Source of the DNA: an uncultured Acetatifactor sp.
GTDB taxonomy: Bacteria > Bacillota > Clostridia > Lachnospirales > Lachnospiraceae
Assembly (NCBI GenBank): GCA_910578815.1
Contig: CAJTSE010000014.1
Location: forward strand, 41,168-101,149
Length of the DNA: 59,982 bases
Reading direction: 5' to 3'
How positions within the stretch are numbered: the stretch's first letter is position 1; the number at the start of each line of letters is the position of its first letter. Position numbers and translations under genes: made by a program. The notes beneath the pieces were generated by a model. That model was not told where the DNA came from. It ran no database searches and saw only the letters and a program-made list of their open reading frames with translations. Below are positions 34,001 through 41,945 of this stretch, in pieces.

Positions 34001-35270
34001 CAAACAGCGCATCCTGCACTCTTCCGCCATCACCAAAGTGCCTTTCACCGAGGAAATGCGGGAAAACTATACCATCATCTGTCCCCAAATGTCTCCCATT
34101 CACTTTGAGCTTTTGGAGCCGGCCTTCAATGCCTGCGGTTACCGCTTCGTGGTTCTGGACAATGACAACAAACATTCTGTGGATATGGGTTTGAAATACG
34201 TGAATAATGACGCCTGTTATCCCTCCCTGCTGGTGGTTGGCCAGATCATGGAAGCCTTGCTTTCAGGGAAATATGACTTGAACAGGACCGCTATCATCAT
34301 GACACAGACAGGCGGCGGCTGCCGGGCCACCAATTATGTGGGCTTTATCCGTCGAGCGCTGAACAAGGCAAACATGGGACAGATTCCCGTGATTTCCCTG
34401 AATCTGGCAGGTATCGAAAGCAATCCCGGTTTTCACCTGAACGCGGACATGATGCTGCGTGCTGCCATGGCAGCTCAAATCGGTGACATCTTTATGCGCT
34501 GTGTCTATCGGATGCGTCCATATGAGGCAAATCCGGGCAGTGTGGATGCCCTGCATCAAAAATGGCTGAAGACCGCCAGGGATTTTGTGTCTTCAAAACA
34601 TCCCGGCTTCCTGCATTTCAAACGCCTCTGCCGGGCCATCATACGGGATTTTGATGCCATTCCCCTGTTAGATATAAAAAAGCCCAGAGTCGGCATCGTG
34701 GGTGAAATCCTGGTAAAATTTTCTCCTGCGGGAAACAACCACCTGGTAGAGCTGCTGGAAAGCGAGGGTGCCGAGGCCGTTGTGCCTGACCTTATTGATT
34801 TCATGCTCTACTGCTTTTACAATCAAGTGTATAAAGCGGAGAATCTGGGAACCAGTAAAAAATCAGCCCGTAACGCCAAGCTGGGGATCTGGGCCATCGA
34901 GCACCTGCTGCGAGGTACGGCAGTAAAGGAATTTAAAAAAAGCAGGCACTTTACGCCTCCCACCCCTATCCGAGAAATTGCGGGCTTTGCGGAGCCCATT
35001 GTCTCCATAGGCAACCAGACAGGCGAAGGGTGGTTTTTGACCGGCGAGATGGTGGAGCTGATCCACGACGACGTGCCCAATATCGTATGTACCCAGCCTT
35101 TTGGCTGCCTGCCTAATCATGTAGTAGGCAAAGGAGTCATTAAGGCTCTGCGGAAGGCATACCCCGCCTCAAATATTGTGGCCATCGACTATGATCCCGG
35201 TGCCAGCGAGGTAAACCAGCTGAACCGGATTAAGCTGATGCTTTCCACTGCTGCAAAAAATCTGGAATAG
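31035..35270 (+). CDS. Giant acyl-CoA dehydratase activase-like protein (HgdC/BcrAD family, two ASKHA domains)
   Basis: A 1411-residue protein with two ASKHA ATPase domains in tandem, each starting GIDxGSTTxK (residues about 11 and 326). Each domain has the two cysteines that in HgdC dimers hold a [4Fe-4S] cluster: C129 and C168 in the first (CAGGTGSF, RCGVFAK), about C447 and C486 in the second (CSSGCGSF, RCTVFMN). A CxGCxxxC motif follows near 609. The C-terminal half contains DUF2229 and HgdB-like segments with several cysteines. Known relatives drive ATP-dependent electron injection into 2-hydroxyacyl-CoA dehydratases, but the role of this long class is unproven. The start follows AGGAAGG; it is one of only two plus-strand genes. 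Confidence 0.92.
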   Translation: MEINNIVAALGIDIGSTTVKIAILDEKHHILFSDYARHYANIRETLSALLNKAFTALGDMTLQPMITGSGGLTLANHLGVPFTQEVIAVAAALKELAPKTDVAIELGGEDAKIIYFEGGNVEQRMNGICAGGTGSFIDQMAALIQTDASGLNEYAKNYQSLYDIAARCGVFAKTDIQPLINEGATKEDLSASIFQAVVNQTISGLACGKPIRGHVAFLGGPLHFLSELKAAFIRTLKLDDEHIIDTDNSHLFAAIGSALNASSQVSITMREMTAKLSENIKMEFEVERMEPLFADQAAYDEFKERHSRHHVNTAELASYRGSAFLGIDAGSTTTKIALVSQDGSLLYSFYSSNDGSPLKTAIRSLKDIYEQLPEDVHIVRACSTGYGEALMKAAFLLDDGEVETVAHYYAAAFFNPDVDCILDIGGQDMKCIKIKNQTVDSVQLNEACSSGCGSFIETFAKSLNYSVQDFAQAALFAEHPIDLGTRCTVFMNSKVKQAQKEGASVADISAGLAYSVIKNALFKVIKVSDASELGRNIVVQGGTFYNDAVLRSFEKVADCEAVRPDIAGIMGAFGAALIARERYEESTQSTMLSYEKLCALQYETSMARCKGCTNSCRLTINKFSGGRQFISGNRCERGIGGRKNANNVPNLFEYKLQRLFSYPSLEPDKAPRGSVGIPRVLNMYENYPFWHTFFTRLGYRVVLSPSSNRKIYELGIESIPSESECYPAKLAHGHVTWLIKQGVDFIFYPALFYERNEVPEANNHYNCPIVTSYSENIKNNVEEISGGGFRFRNPFMSFRDIDTVTQALIKEFSELDAKEIKAAARAAWDELDAVRRDIQKKGEETLKYLEDTGKRGIVLAGRPYHIDPEINHGIPELITSFDMAVLTEDSVSHLGTPERPLIVSDQWMYHSRLYAAASYVRQKDNLDLIQLNSFGCGLDAVTTDQVNDILSGSDKIYTCLKIDEVNNLGAARIRVRSLLSAIKVREKMNKQRILHSSAITKVPFTEEMRENYTIICPQMSPIHFELLEPAFNACGYRFVVLDNDNKHSVDMGLKYVNNDACYPSLLVVGQIMEALLSGKYDLNRTAIIMTQTGGGCRATNYVGFIRRALNKANMGQIPVISLNLAGIESNPGFHLNADMMLRAAMAAQIGDIFMRCVYRMRPYEANPGSVDALHQKWLKTARDFVSSKHPGFLHFKRLCRAIIRDFDAIPLLDIKKPRVGIVGEILVKFSPAGNNHLVELLESEGAEAVVPDLIDFMLYCFYNQVYKAENLGTSKKSARNAKLGIWAIEHLLRGTAVKEFKKSRHFTPPTPIREIAGFAEPIVSIGNQTGEGWFLTGEMVELIHDDVPNIVCTQPFGCLPNHVVGKGVIKALRKAYPASNIVAIDYDPGASEVNQLNRIKLMLSTAAKNLE

Positions 35271-35300
35271 CATACGATATTTTAAGATTTTGACTCCACA

Positions 35301-35335
35301 AAAAAACAGGCGATACCTATCGTCTGTTTTTTATT
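35301..35335 (+). terminator. Rho-independent terminator of the activase gene
   Basis: AAAACAGGCGATA (35303-35315) pairs with TATCGTCTGTTTT (35318-35330), followed by a T run. The A-rich left side makes it usable on both strands. Confidence 0.85.
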
Positions 35336-35405
35336 TCCATATTGTCCAAAGGAATGCTTATCTACCGAATCTTCTGCAATTCCTTCCTGTATATTCAGCA
35401 GGTTT

Positions 35406-35645
35406 TCATGACACCGCTTCTTCTCTGCTCTCCAAATACTGCTGCAACACTGCAGCCACCTCTTCCGGCTGCAGCCCGGAGTCTTCAATCAGCTCACTGA
35501 CTGCCTCCAGCTCTTTGATCCTTTTTTCCTGATACAGTTCTTCCAGCTCCCTTTTCTCTGATTCCACACGGGTCATCAGCGCGTCGATCAGTTCTTCCTT
35601 TGCCGTAATCTTTTCTTCCAGCGTTTTACGCTGCCCTCTTGCCAT
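35406..35645 (-). CDS. Small coiled-coil protein of unknown function
   Basis: A 79-residue acidic and basic helical protein (EEKITAKEELIDALMTRVES, then EEVAAVLQQYLESREE) with a heptad-like leucine pattern over about residues 8-50. No similarity is recognised. The start ATG is seven bases after AAAGGAG, a good site that argues for real translation. It stands between the convergent activase gene and the MCP-PilZ gene. Confidence 0.65.
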   Translation of the reverse strand: MARGQRKTLEEKITAKEELIDALMTRVESEKRELEELYQEKRIKELEAVSELIEDSGLQPEEVAAVLQQYLESREEAVS

Positions 35646-35809
35646 ATGCCGTCTCCTTTCCCTGTAATGAGCGCTCTCGTAATCTGCATGCAGGTGTTTA
35701 CGAAAGTAACCGGACTTTGGGTAATCACCTGTCATTTGCATATCTGCTTACATTATATGGACAAGATGGAAAAATATTCATATTTCCCGCATATTTTTCT
35801 AATGTTTTC

Positions 35810-37417
35810 CTATTGGGTCTCAATATACTGCTGGATCGCCAGATTGTTCTCCGCCAGACGACAGCCTAAAATGTATTCACCGCTTCCCCTCTTGCAGCGC
35901 ATGATACAGGCTTGTACCGTACGGGCTTTGGGGATCGGCAGCTCCGGGATAGTAACGGTTATCATTTTCTTTTCCGCAGTCTCAAAAACCGGGTCAGTTG
36001 CGGTAAACGCCATTCCGTTTGCACTAATGTCCAGCATCTTTCCCTGATAGGTTCCCGCTCTGCCGTCAATCACGACCTGACAGGGACAATGTATGTCCAG
36101 CCTGGGATTTTTCTTCCGCTTCGTCACTTTGGGATTGAATCCGGCTGCCACCCGGCAATAGGTAACGCCTCCCTCTACAATCTCCGAAACCTTCACGTCA
36201 GTCCAAAGATACAACACATTACCCAAAATCATCTGCAGCTGAAAGCCTCCTGCACCCTCCGCAATTTTGGGCATGGTCCTGGGTCTCACATCTATTACGG
36301 CCTCCGTTCCCTGCTGACGTATCACCTGGCCGTAATATTCTTCGCTGGGTGTTCCATCTCTGTCCAATGTAATAATAGAGACCTTGCTGCCCGGCTTAGC
36401 ATCCTGGATGCCCATAAATCCGCTCTCACCCAGCCGTACCACCAGATCACCCACAGAAGCCTCGATTTTCCCCACATTAACAGTGGTCTGCTCATATTTT
36501 TCCAACATACTCTTGGCATTGTCGGAAGCATTTTCCACATAATTGCCCATTACCGACATGGCTTCGGACATCTGCTGCATATTCTCCACCATGCTCTGAT
36601 TGGACTGCTCCACCTCCTTGACCGCACTGTCGATAATGGAAATACTGCTGTTCAGCTTCCTTGAGTCCTCAGAGATGCTGACCACGCTGGTATCTACCTC
36701 TGTTATTTTTTCCAGATTCAGCTGAATGATCCCTATCACCCTTTCAATGGCTTCCGTCATTCTGGCTGAGGTCGCCTCCAACCGGTTTAAGGCGTTCATT
36801 ATCCTGGTGGAAGAATTTTGCGTCTGGTCACTGAGTTTACGGATCTCATCTGCCACCACCGCAAATCCTCGTCCGGCCGCTCCTGCTCTGGCAGCCTCGA
36901 TAGATGCGTTTAAGGAGAGCAGATTTGTCTGGGATGTAATATCCTCTATAGATACGGTTTCCTCCTTCACACGGGTAAACTCCTCCGAAAATTCTTCCAC
37001 AATGCGGCTTACATCGGCGGACAGCTCCGCCATGGTATGAGTAGACTTCACCACCTCCGCCAGCTCTCTGGAGCTTGTCCCCGCATGGTCATTGGTCTCG
37101 TTCACCAGCAAAACCATCTGCGAAATCATGGCCGCTATATTTTCCACCTGCTTCTGAATGTCCCCGGTCATATGTATGGAAGATTCCGTTTTCCCGGAAA
37201 GAACCGCATTTTGTTCCGTCAGCTCTCCCATGTTTCCTACCACGGTATTGGCACTGTGTTTGTTCTCATCGGCCAGATCCCTGACAACGGTAACACCGTC
37301 CACAATCTTTGTACTGGCCGCCTTCACCTGCTCCACCGTAGAGCATATAACCTCCATATTCCGATCTGCCCCGCTTTCCTGTTTGAGTCGGTTATTTCTG
37401 GAGAATAAATGTTTCAT
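35810..37417 (-). CDS. Soluble methyl-accepting chemotaxis protein fused to a PilZ domain
   Basis: A 535-residue cytoplasmic receptor. There is no transmembrane segment; the long coiled-coil signalling domain occupies roughly residues 20-320, with the conserved hairpin tip TSQTNLLSLNASIEAARAGAAGRGFAVVADE near 170-200 that contacts CheA/CheW. The C-terminal 110 residues form a PilZ domain: arginine in KKNPRLDI and the DISANGM motif are the cyclic-di-GMP binding residues. An additional YcgR N-type domain (KVSIITLDRDGTPSEEYYG) precedes it. The protein probably senses cyclic-di-GMP and feeds into chemotaxis or a related pathway. The start follows GGAAGGA; the open frame extends 11 residues further without a binding site. 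Confidence 0.9.
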   Translation of the reverse strand: MKHLFSRNNRLKQESGADRNMEVICSTVEQVKAASTKIVDGVTVVRDLADENKHSANTVVGNMGELTEQNAVLSGKTESSIHMTGDIQKQVENIAAMISQMVLLVNETNDHAGTSSRELAEVVKSTHTMAELSADVSRIVEEFSEEFTRVKEETVSIEDITSQTNLLSLNASIEAARAGAAGRGFAVVADEIRKLSDQTQNSSTRIMNALNRLEATSARMTEAIERVIGIIQLNLEKITEVDTSVVSISEDSRKLNSSISIIDSAVKEVEQSNQSMVENMQQMSEAMSVMGNYVENASDNAKSMLEKYEQTTVNVGKIEASVGDLVVRLGESGFMGIQDAKPGSKVSIITLDRDGTPSEEYYGQVIRQQGTEAVIDVRPRTMPKIAEGAGGFQLQMILGNVLYLWTDVKVSEIVEGGVTYCRVAAGFNPKVTKRKKNPRLDIHCPCQVVIDGRAGTYQGKMLDISANGMAFTATDPVFETAEKKMITVTIPELPIPKARTVQACIMRCKRGSGEYILGCRLAENNLAIQQYIETQ

Positions 37418-37474
37418 ATGTATCCTTCCCCTCCTGTCGTAAGCCTGCATTATTATGGGCTCGCCTATAGATTT

Positions 37475-38380
37475 CTACAGTTCGTAGGGCGTCATCTGGT
37501 ACACGTAGTAATTCAGCCAGTTGCTGTAAAGATTATTGCTGTGGGAACGCCACTGAAGCAGGGGACGCTCCTTCGGATCGTCTCCTGGATAATAGTTGCA
37601 GGGAATCTGAATGGGTAATCCCTTGTCAAGATCCCTATGATATTCATTATTCAGCGTATATCTGTCATATTCCGGATGTCCCGTGACAAATATTTTCCTG
37701 CCTTCTTCCGCTATGGCCAGAAACACTCCTGCGGCTTGAGATTCAGCCAGCACCGTCAACTCCCCGCAAGCATGAATGGCTTCCGCCGGAGTCTCTGTAT
37801 GGCGGCTGTGAGGCGCCAGAAAAATGTCGTCAAACCCGCGAACCAGGGGGATTTTTCGGTTAGAGACCTTATGCTCATATATACCGAAAAGTTTTCTTGG
37901 TAAAAGTTTTTTATTGATGCCGTAATAATGATAAAAACCGGCCTGTGCCGCCCAGCAGATATGCAGGGTAGACGTCACATGAGTCTCAGCCCAATCCAGA
38001 ATCTCGCAGGTTTCCTGCCAATAATCCACTTCTTCAAAGGATATGTCCTCCACGGGAGCACCAGTGACGATCATTCCGTCAAACTTCTTATCCCTGATTT
38101 CGTTTAAGGAAGTATAAAATTTGTTCAAATGACTTGCCGACGTGTTTAAAGATACATGGCTCTGCACATTCATAAACGTAACGTCCACCTGCAGCGGCGT
38201 GTTAGAAAGCGCCCGCAGCAGCTGCAGCTCTGTATCCTGTTTAATAGGCATATTGTTCAGAATCAGCACCTGAAGGGGACGTATGTCCTGATGTATGGCC
38301 CTGAATTCGTCCATGACAAATATATTTTCGTTTTCCAGTATTTCCTTTGCCGGCAGATCGCTCTGTGTCTTAATTGGCAT
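37475..38380 (-). CDS. metA: Homoserine O-acyltransferase MetA (predicted acetyl-CoA type)
   Basis: Activates homoserine in methionine biosynthesis. Catalytic residues are Cys142 (HICWAAQ), His235 and Glu237 (TGHPEYD). Residue 111 is glutamate (GAPVEDISFEE); in the characterised Bacillus cereus enzyme Glu111 selects acetyl-CoA, whereas succinyl-CoA enzymes have glycine there, so homoserine O-acetyltransferase activity is predicted in spite of the usual succinyltransferase label. The 301-residue length is normal. It starts 71 bases after ligA and has no SAM riboswitch upstream. Confidence 0.94.
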   Translation of the reverse strand: MPIKTQSDLPAKEILENENIFVMDEFRAIHQDIRPLQVLILNNMPIKQDTELQLLRALSNTPLQVDVTFMNVQSHVSLNTSASHLNKFYTSLNEIRDKKFDGMIVTGAPVEDISFEEVDYWQETCEILDWAETHVTSTLHICWAAQAGFYHYYGINKKLLPRKLFGIYEHKVSNRKIPLVRGFDDIFLAPHSRHTETPAEAIHACGELTVLAESQAAGVFLAIAEEGRKIFVTGHPEYDRYTLNNEYHRDLDKGLPIQIPCNYYPGDDPKERPLLQWRSHSNNLYSNWLNYYVYQMTPYEL

Positions 38381-38451
38381 TATTCTTTCCCTCCTTCAAT
38401 GTCCGAAAATCCTGTCCGTGCTAACCTCCCATACAAAGGCTTCGCTTTTAC

Positions 38452-40428
38452 TCAAACGATCCCATAATCCGCCAGGAAATCATCCTCCGACAAAATAGGG
38501 ACCCCCAGCTCCTTCGCCTTTTTGTTTTTGGAAGAATTTGAGGTAATATCATTATTAATCAGGGCTGTAGTCTTTCCCGTGACGCTTCCCGTCACCTTAC
38601 CGCCCTTGCTTTCAATGACTTCCTTCAGATCATTTCTGCTTCCGAAATGATTCAAGCTGCCGGTAATAACAAACTGCAGCCCCGCCAGAGTCTGACTGCC
38701 CTCTTCCACCACAGGTGTCTCCACCTCCAGTTCTGCCAGCAGATGATCTATTTTCTGCAAATTATCCTTATCCTGCATATATTCCACAAATGCAGTGGCA
38801 ATAACCTCCCCGACCCCCTCAATGGTGCTTAAAGTCTCCACATCCGCATTCCGCAGCTGATCCAAATCATAAGAAAAATGCCGACAAAGCATCTTGGCAT
38901 TGGCAACACCGATATTTGCAATGCCAAGTCCATAAATCACTCTGGGCAGAGTGGTGTTTCTTGAAGCGTTGATACTGTCCGCCAGATTATTATAAGACTT
39001 TTCGCCAAACCCGTCCATCTCTACGATCCGGTCCTTATATCTGTCCAGATGGTAAAGATCCGCATACTCCTGAATAAAGCCCATTTCCACAAATTTTTCC
39101 AGTGTGGCCTCGGAAAGCCCTTCAATATTCATAGCATCCCGGCTGACAAACAGGGTAAACGCTTTAATCCGCTTAGCCGCACATCTCTCATTGACACAAT
39201 ACAGGGACTGGACTTCATTCACCTGCCTGATCTCTGTTTCCCCGCCACAGACAGGACACTGCCGGGGGATCAAAACGCTGTCACTGCAGGTCAAATTTTC
39301 CGCAATCTGAGGAATAATCATATTAGCCTTATAGACCGTAATCCGATCTCCGATCCCCAGCTTCAACCCCCGCAGAATACTGATATTATGGACTGACGCC
39401 CGGCTTACAGTAGTACCCTCCAGCTCCACCGGCTCAAAAATAGCCACCGGATTAATCAGCCCTGTACGGCTGGGACTCCACTCAATTTCCTTTAGCGTGG
39501 TTTCACGCAGTTCATCCGCCCATTTAAAGGCAATGGAATGTCTGGGGAACTTTGCCGTTCTCCCCAACGACTGCCCATAAGCAATATCCTCATAGGTCAA
39601 CACCAGACCGTCCGATGGAACGTCGTAATGTTCGATCTTTTTCTCAAAAAGCTCTATGGTATCCAAAATATCCGCTTCCGTTACCGTATAATGCTCCACC
39701 ACATCAAATCCCTGCTCTGCCAGAAACCGAAACTGCTCATCTCGTGAATTATGAAAGTCCGCTCCAAAGGCACTGACCAGACTGAAAGCGTAAAACCGTA
39801 CATTACGACCGGCTGTCACCTCACTGCTTAACTGACGCACGGAACCGCTGCACAAATTTCGCGGATTTTTGTATTTTGCTTCTGTGTCCCCCAGCTCCGC
39901 ATTCACCTTTTCAAAATCAGAATAAGTAATAACCGCCTCTCCACGAAGCACCAGCTCCCCGGCAAAAGGAATCGTCAGCGGAATATTTTTAAATGTCCTT
40001 GCGTTATTGGTGACTACTTCACCAATCTCGCCATTTCCCCTGGTCACCGCTTTTGCAAGTTTTCCGTCATGATAGGTCAGTACTACCGTCAATCCGTCCA
40101 GTTTCCAGCTTAAAATCGCAGGATTACCCTGCAGCCATTCCCGCAGCTCTTCCCGGCTTTTGGTCTTGTCCAGAGAAAGCATGGGGGTCTCATGCCTTTC
40201 CTTTGGAAGCTCATCCACCGCCTCGTATCCTACCCGCGCGGTAGGGCTATTTGCCGGCTGAAAGCCGGTTTCCCCTTCCAGACTCTGCAGTTCGTCATAA
40301 AGAGCATCATATTCCTGATTACTCATGATCTCCCTGTCCTCAGCATAATAGGCTTTTGCCGCTCGATTTAAAAGGTCTGCCAAATATTTTATCCGCTCTA
40401 CTTTTTCTGCCTGCTCGTTTTGTATCAT
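38452..40428 (-). CDS. ligA: NAD+-dependent DNA ligase, divergent LigA
   Basis: Joins DNA nicks using NAD+. The full architecture is present in 658 residues: Ia domain, adenylation domain, OB fold, four-cysteine zinc finger (CPVCGG and CVNERC), helix-hairpin-helix repeats and C-terminal BRCT (LAGLQFVITGSL). The nucleophile lysine is at about residue 109 in ILSWKLDG. Unusual: the glutamate two residues before the lysine in standard LigA is serine, the TRGDG motif is TRGNG, and motif IV reads DGLVLTY rather than DGVVxK, so its lysine is lost. Motif V lysine (AFKWA) is kept. The start ATG follows GGAAGGG. It may be a clade-specific or secondary ligase. Confidence 0.9.
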   Translation of the reverse strand: MIQNEQAEKVERIKYLADLLNRAAKAYYAEDREIMSNQEYDALYDELQSLEGETGFQPANSPTARVGYEAVDELPKERHETPMLSLDKTKSREELREWLQGNPAILSWKLDGLTVVLTYHDGKLAKAVTRGNGEIGEVVTNNARTFKNIPLTIPFAGELVLRGEAVITYSDFEKVNAELGDTEAKYKNPRNLCSGSVRQLSSEVTAGRNVRFYAFSLVSAFGADFHNSRDEQFRFLAEQGFDVVEHYTVTEADILDTIELFEKKIEHYDVPSDGLVLTYEDIAYGQSLGRTAKFPRHSIAFKWADELRETTLKEIEWSPSRTGLINPVAIFEPVELEGTTVSRASVHNISILRGLKLGIGDRITVYKANMIIPQIAENLTCSDSVLIPRQCPVCGGETEIRQVNEVQSLYCVNERCAAKRIKAFTLFVSRDAMNIEGLSEATLEKFVEMGFIQEYADLYHLDRYKDRIVEMDGFGEKSYNNLADSINASRNTTLPRVIYGLGIANIGVANAKMLCRHFSYDLDQLRNADVETLSTIEGVGEVIATAFVEYMQDKDNLQKIDHLLAELEVETPVVEEGSQTLAGLQFVITGSLNHFGSRNDLKEVIESKGGKVTGSVTGKTTALINNDITSNSSKNKKAKELGVPILSEDDFLADYGIV

Positions 40429-40466
40429 ATCATCCACCCTTCCCGCAATACCTTATCCTGCAAAAC

Positions 40467-41207
40467 CTATAGAAACTCTTTTTGCCTTCCACACCCCCGG
40501 TATAAACTTTCTATCTCCTGCGCCGAAAGCTCCACATACTCCCCCGGTTTCAGATTTCCCAGAGTAATGTTCATAATTCGGACCCGTTTGATCGACTTTA
40601 CCTGCCGCCCAAAGGCAGCACACATCCTGCGGATCTGTCTATTGACTCCTTGAGTCAAAACTATTTTGAAGGTATATGTACCTGTCTGCTCCAGCCTGCA
40701 CTCCCTGGTCTTTATTTTCAGTTCTTTCAAATAGACCCCAGATGCCATTCCGGATATAAAATCAGGTGTTATTTCTTTGTCCACCCGAACAATATATTCC
40801 TTTTCATGACAGTTAGCCCCTCGCATCATTCCCTGAATCAGGTCCCCGTCATTCGTAAGGAGCAGCAGACCTTCGGAATCCTTGTCAAGTCTCCCCGCAT
40901 ACGTTACTCTGATAGGATAATGTACCAAATCTTTGATCATTTTTTCTGCATGAGCGTCCTTCTCCGTACAGGTAACTCCCACCGGCTTATAAAAGGCCAG
41001 CACTACGGTTTTTCTTTGTCCCTGCACCTGTTTACCGTTTACGGTGATCTCGTCCCTGTCACTTACCGTCCGGCCGGGATCCGGACGCTGTCCGTTCACC
41101 AGCACCCTGCCCTGCTCAATCAGTCTGTCCGCTTCGCGCCTGGAACAGATTCCGGCATGTGCCAGATATTTATTAATCCTTACTTCTCCGTCCTCAACCC
41201 TTGTCAT
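40467..41207 (-). CDS. RluF/RsuA family rRNA pseudouridine synthase
   Basis: Converts uridine to pseudouridine in rRNA; RluF modifies 23S rRNA. The N-terminal S4 RNA-binding domain (INKYLAHAGICSRREADRLIEQGRVLVNGQ, about 11-40) is followed by the catalytic domain with GRLDKDSEGLLLLTNDG, whose first aspartate is the nucleophile, and the QGVNRQIRRMCAAFG block characteristic of the RluF/RsuA subgroup. The 246-residue form is chosen because its ATG follows GGAAGAG, overlapping the end of rnhA by 14 bases; the open frame extends back within rnhA. Confidence 0.92.
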   Translation of the reverse strand: MTRVEDGEVRINKYLAHAGICSRREADRLIEQGRVLVNGQRPDPGRTVSDRDEITVNGKQVQGQRKTVVLAFYKPVGVTCTEKDAHAEKMIKDLVHYPIRVTYAGRLDKDSEGLLLLTNDGDLIQGMMRGANCHEKEYIVRVDKEITPDFISGMASGVYLKELKIKTRECRLEQTGTYTFKIVLTQGVNRQIRRMCAAFGRQVKSIKRVRIMNITLGNLKPGEYVELSAQEIESLYRGCGRQKEFL

Positions 41208-41859
41208 ACTCTTCCATTTCTTCCAACGGTCCCGTCTTGGGGACCCCGCTGCCCTCACGCAGCCCGGTTTTTGCCATTCTGTCTGCCAATTCATTATACC
41301 GCACATTTGTATGCGCGTCCACCTTACGGAATCTGATTTCAATGCCTCTGCTCCAGTCCCGCATGGCTTCAGCATACTTTTGGGTCAACTCCGTTTTGGA
41401 ACGCCATTCCCCGGTAACCCATTTTTCAATTCCCTGATAATCATAGCAGATTTCTATCCCTCGAAATCCGTTTACCATAGCCGTCTTCACAGCATACATG
41501 GCTCCAAGCATTTCCCCCGTCACATTCCTGTGCCGAAGAGACTGCGGATTATCCCCATTACCATATTGGGTATAAATATGCCCGTCTGGCAGCAAAAATA
41601 CACAGCCAAAAGCATATTTTTTAAGGGAATCATCATAGCTTCCATCCACATATGCCAGAAGCCACCCGGCCTCCGGCAGTTCTCCCTCTGACCGGAGCTG
41701 TTTCTTACTCCCCAAATAATCCTCTGCCTCCCTAACCGAAGCAAAACTCTTATATTCCGCCTTCGGATAGCCCTCTACGGAATCCCGGCATTCCTCCCAG
41801 GTTTTAAAAACACCTGTTTTTTTCCCTCGTTTTACGGCATAAATCTTCTTCCCCGCCAT
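41194..41859 (-). CDS. rnhA: Ribonuclease HI with N-terminal hybrid-binding domain
   Basis: Cleaves the RNA strand of RNA-DNA hybrids. Residues 1-52 form the viroplasmin-like RNase H1 N-terminal domain (KKIYAVKRGKKTGVFKTWEE), which binds hybrids. The catalytic domain has Asp72 (YVDGS), Glu116 (TGEMLGA), Asp140 (CYDYQG) and Asp193 (NELAD), with His183. This pattern is the one of metal-independent-folding bacterial and eukaryotic H1 enzymes with hybrid-binding domain. The start follows AAAGGGA. Downstream it overlaps the pseudouridine synthase gene, suggesting coupling. Confidence 0.93.
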   Translation of the reverse strand: MAGKKIYAVKRGKKTGVFKTWEECRDSVEGYPKAEYKSFASVREAEDYLGSKKQLRSEGELPEAGWLLAYVDGSYDDSLKKYAFGCVFLLPDGHIYTQYGNGDNPQSLRHRNVTGEMLGAMYAVKTAMVNGFRGIEICYDYQGIEKWVTGEWRSKTELTQKYAEAMRDWSRGIEIRFRKVDAHTNVRYNELADRMAKTGLREGSGVPKTGPLEEMEEYDKG

Positions 41860-41900
41860 TTATTGGTCCCTTTCAATATACACGCTGCCTGACATACGGC

Positions 41901-41926
41901 AAAAAGACCCACCCTGAGGTGGGCCT
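41901..41926 (-). terminator. Terminator of the GGDEF gene
   Basis: On the minus strand GGCCCACC pairs with GGTGGGTC around CTCA-type loop bases, followed by a run of five T. It follows the GGDEF stop by about 20 bases and separates it from rnhA. Confidence 0.85.
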
Positions 41927-41945
41927 TTACTTATCCTATATTTTT

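Noticed and set aside
38381..38451. A SAM riboswitch before metA
   Set aside because: Only 71 bases separate ligA and metA, too short, and no conserved SAM-I core is present.
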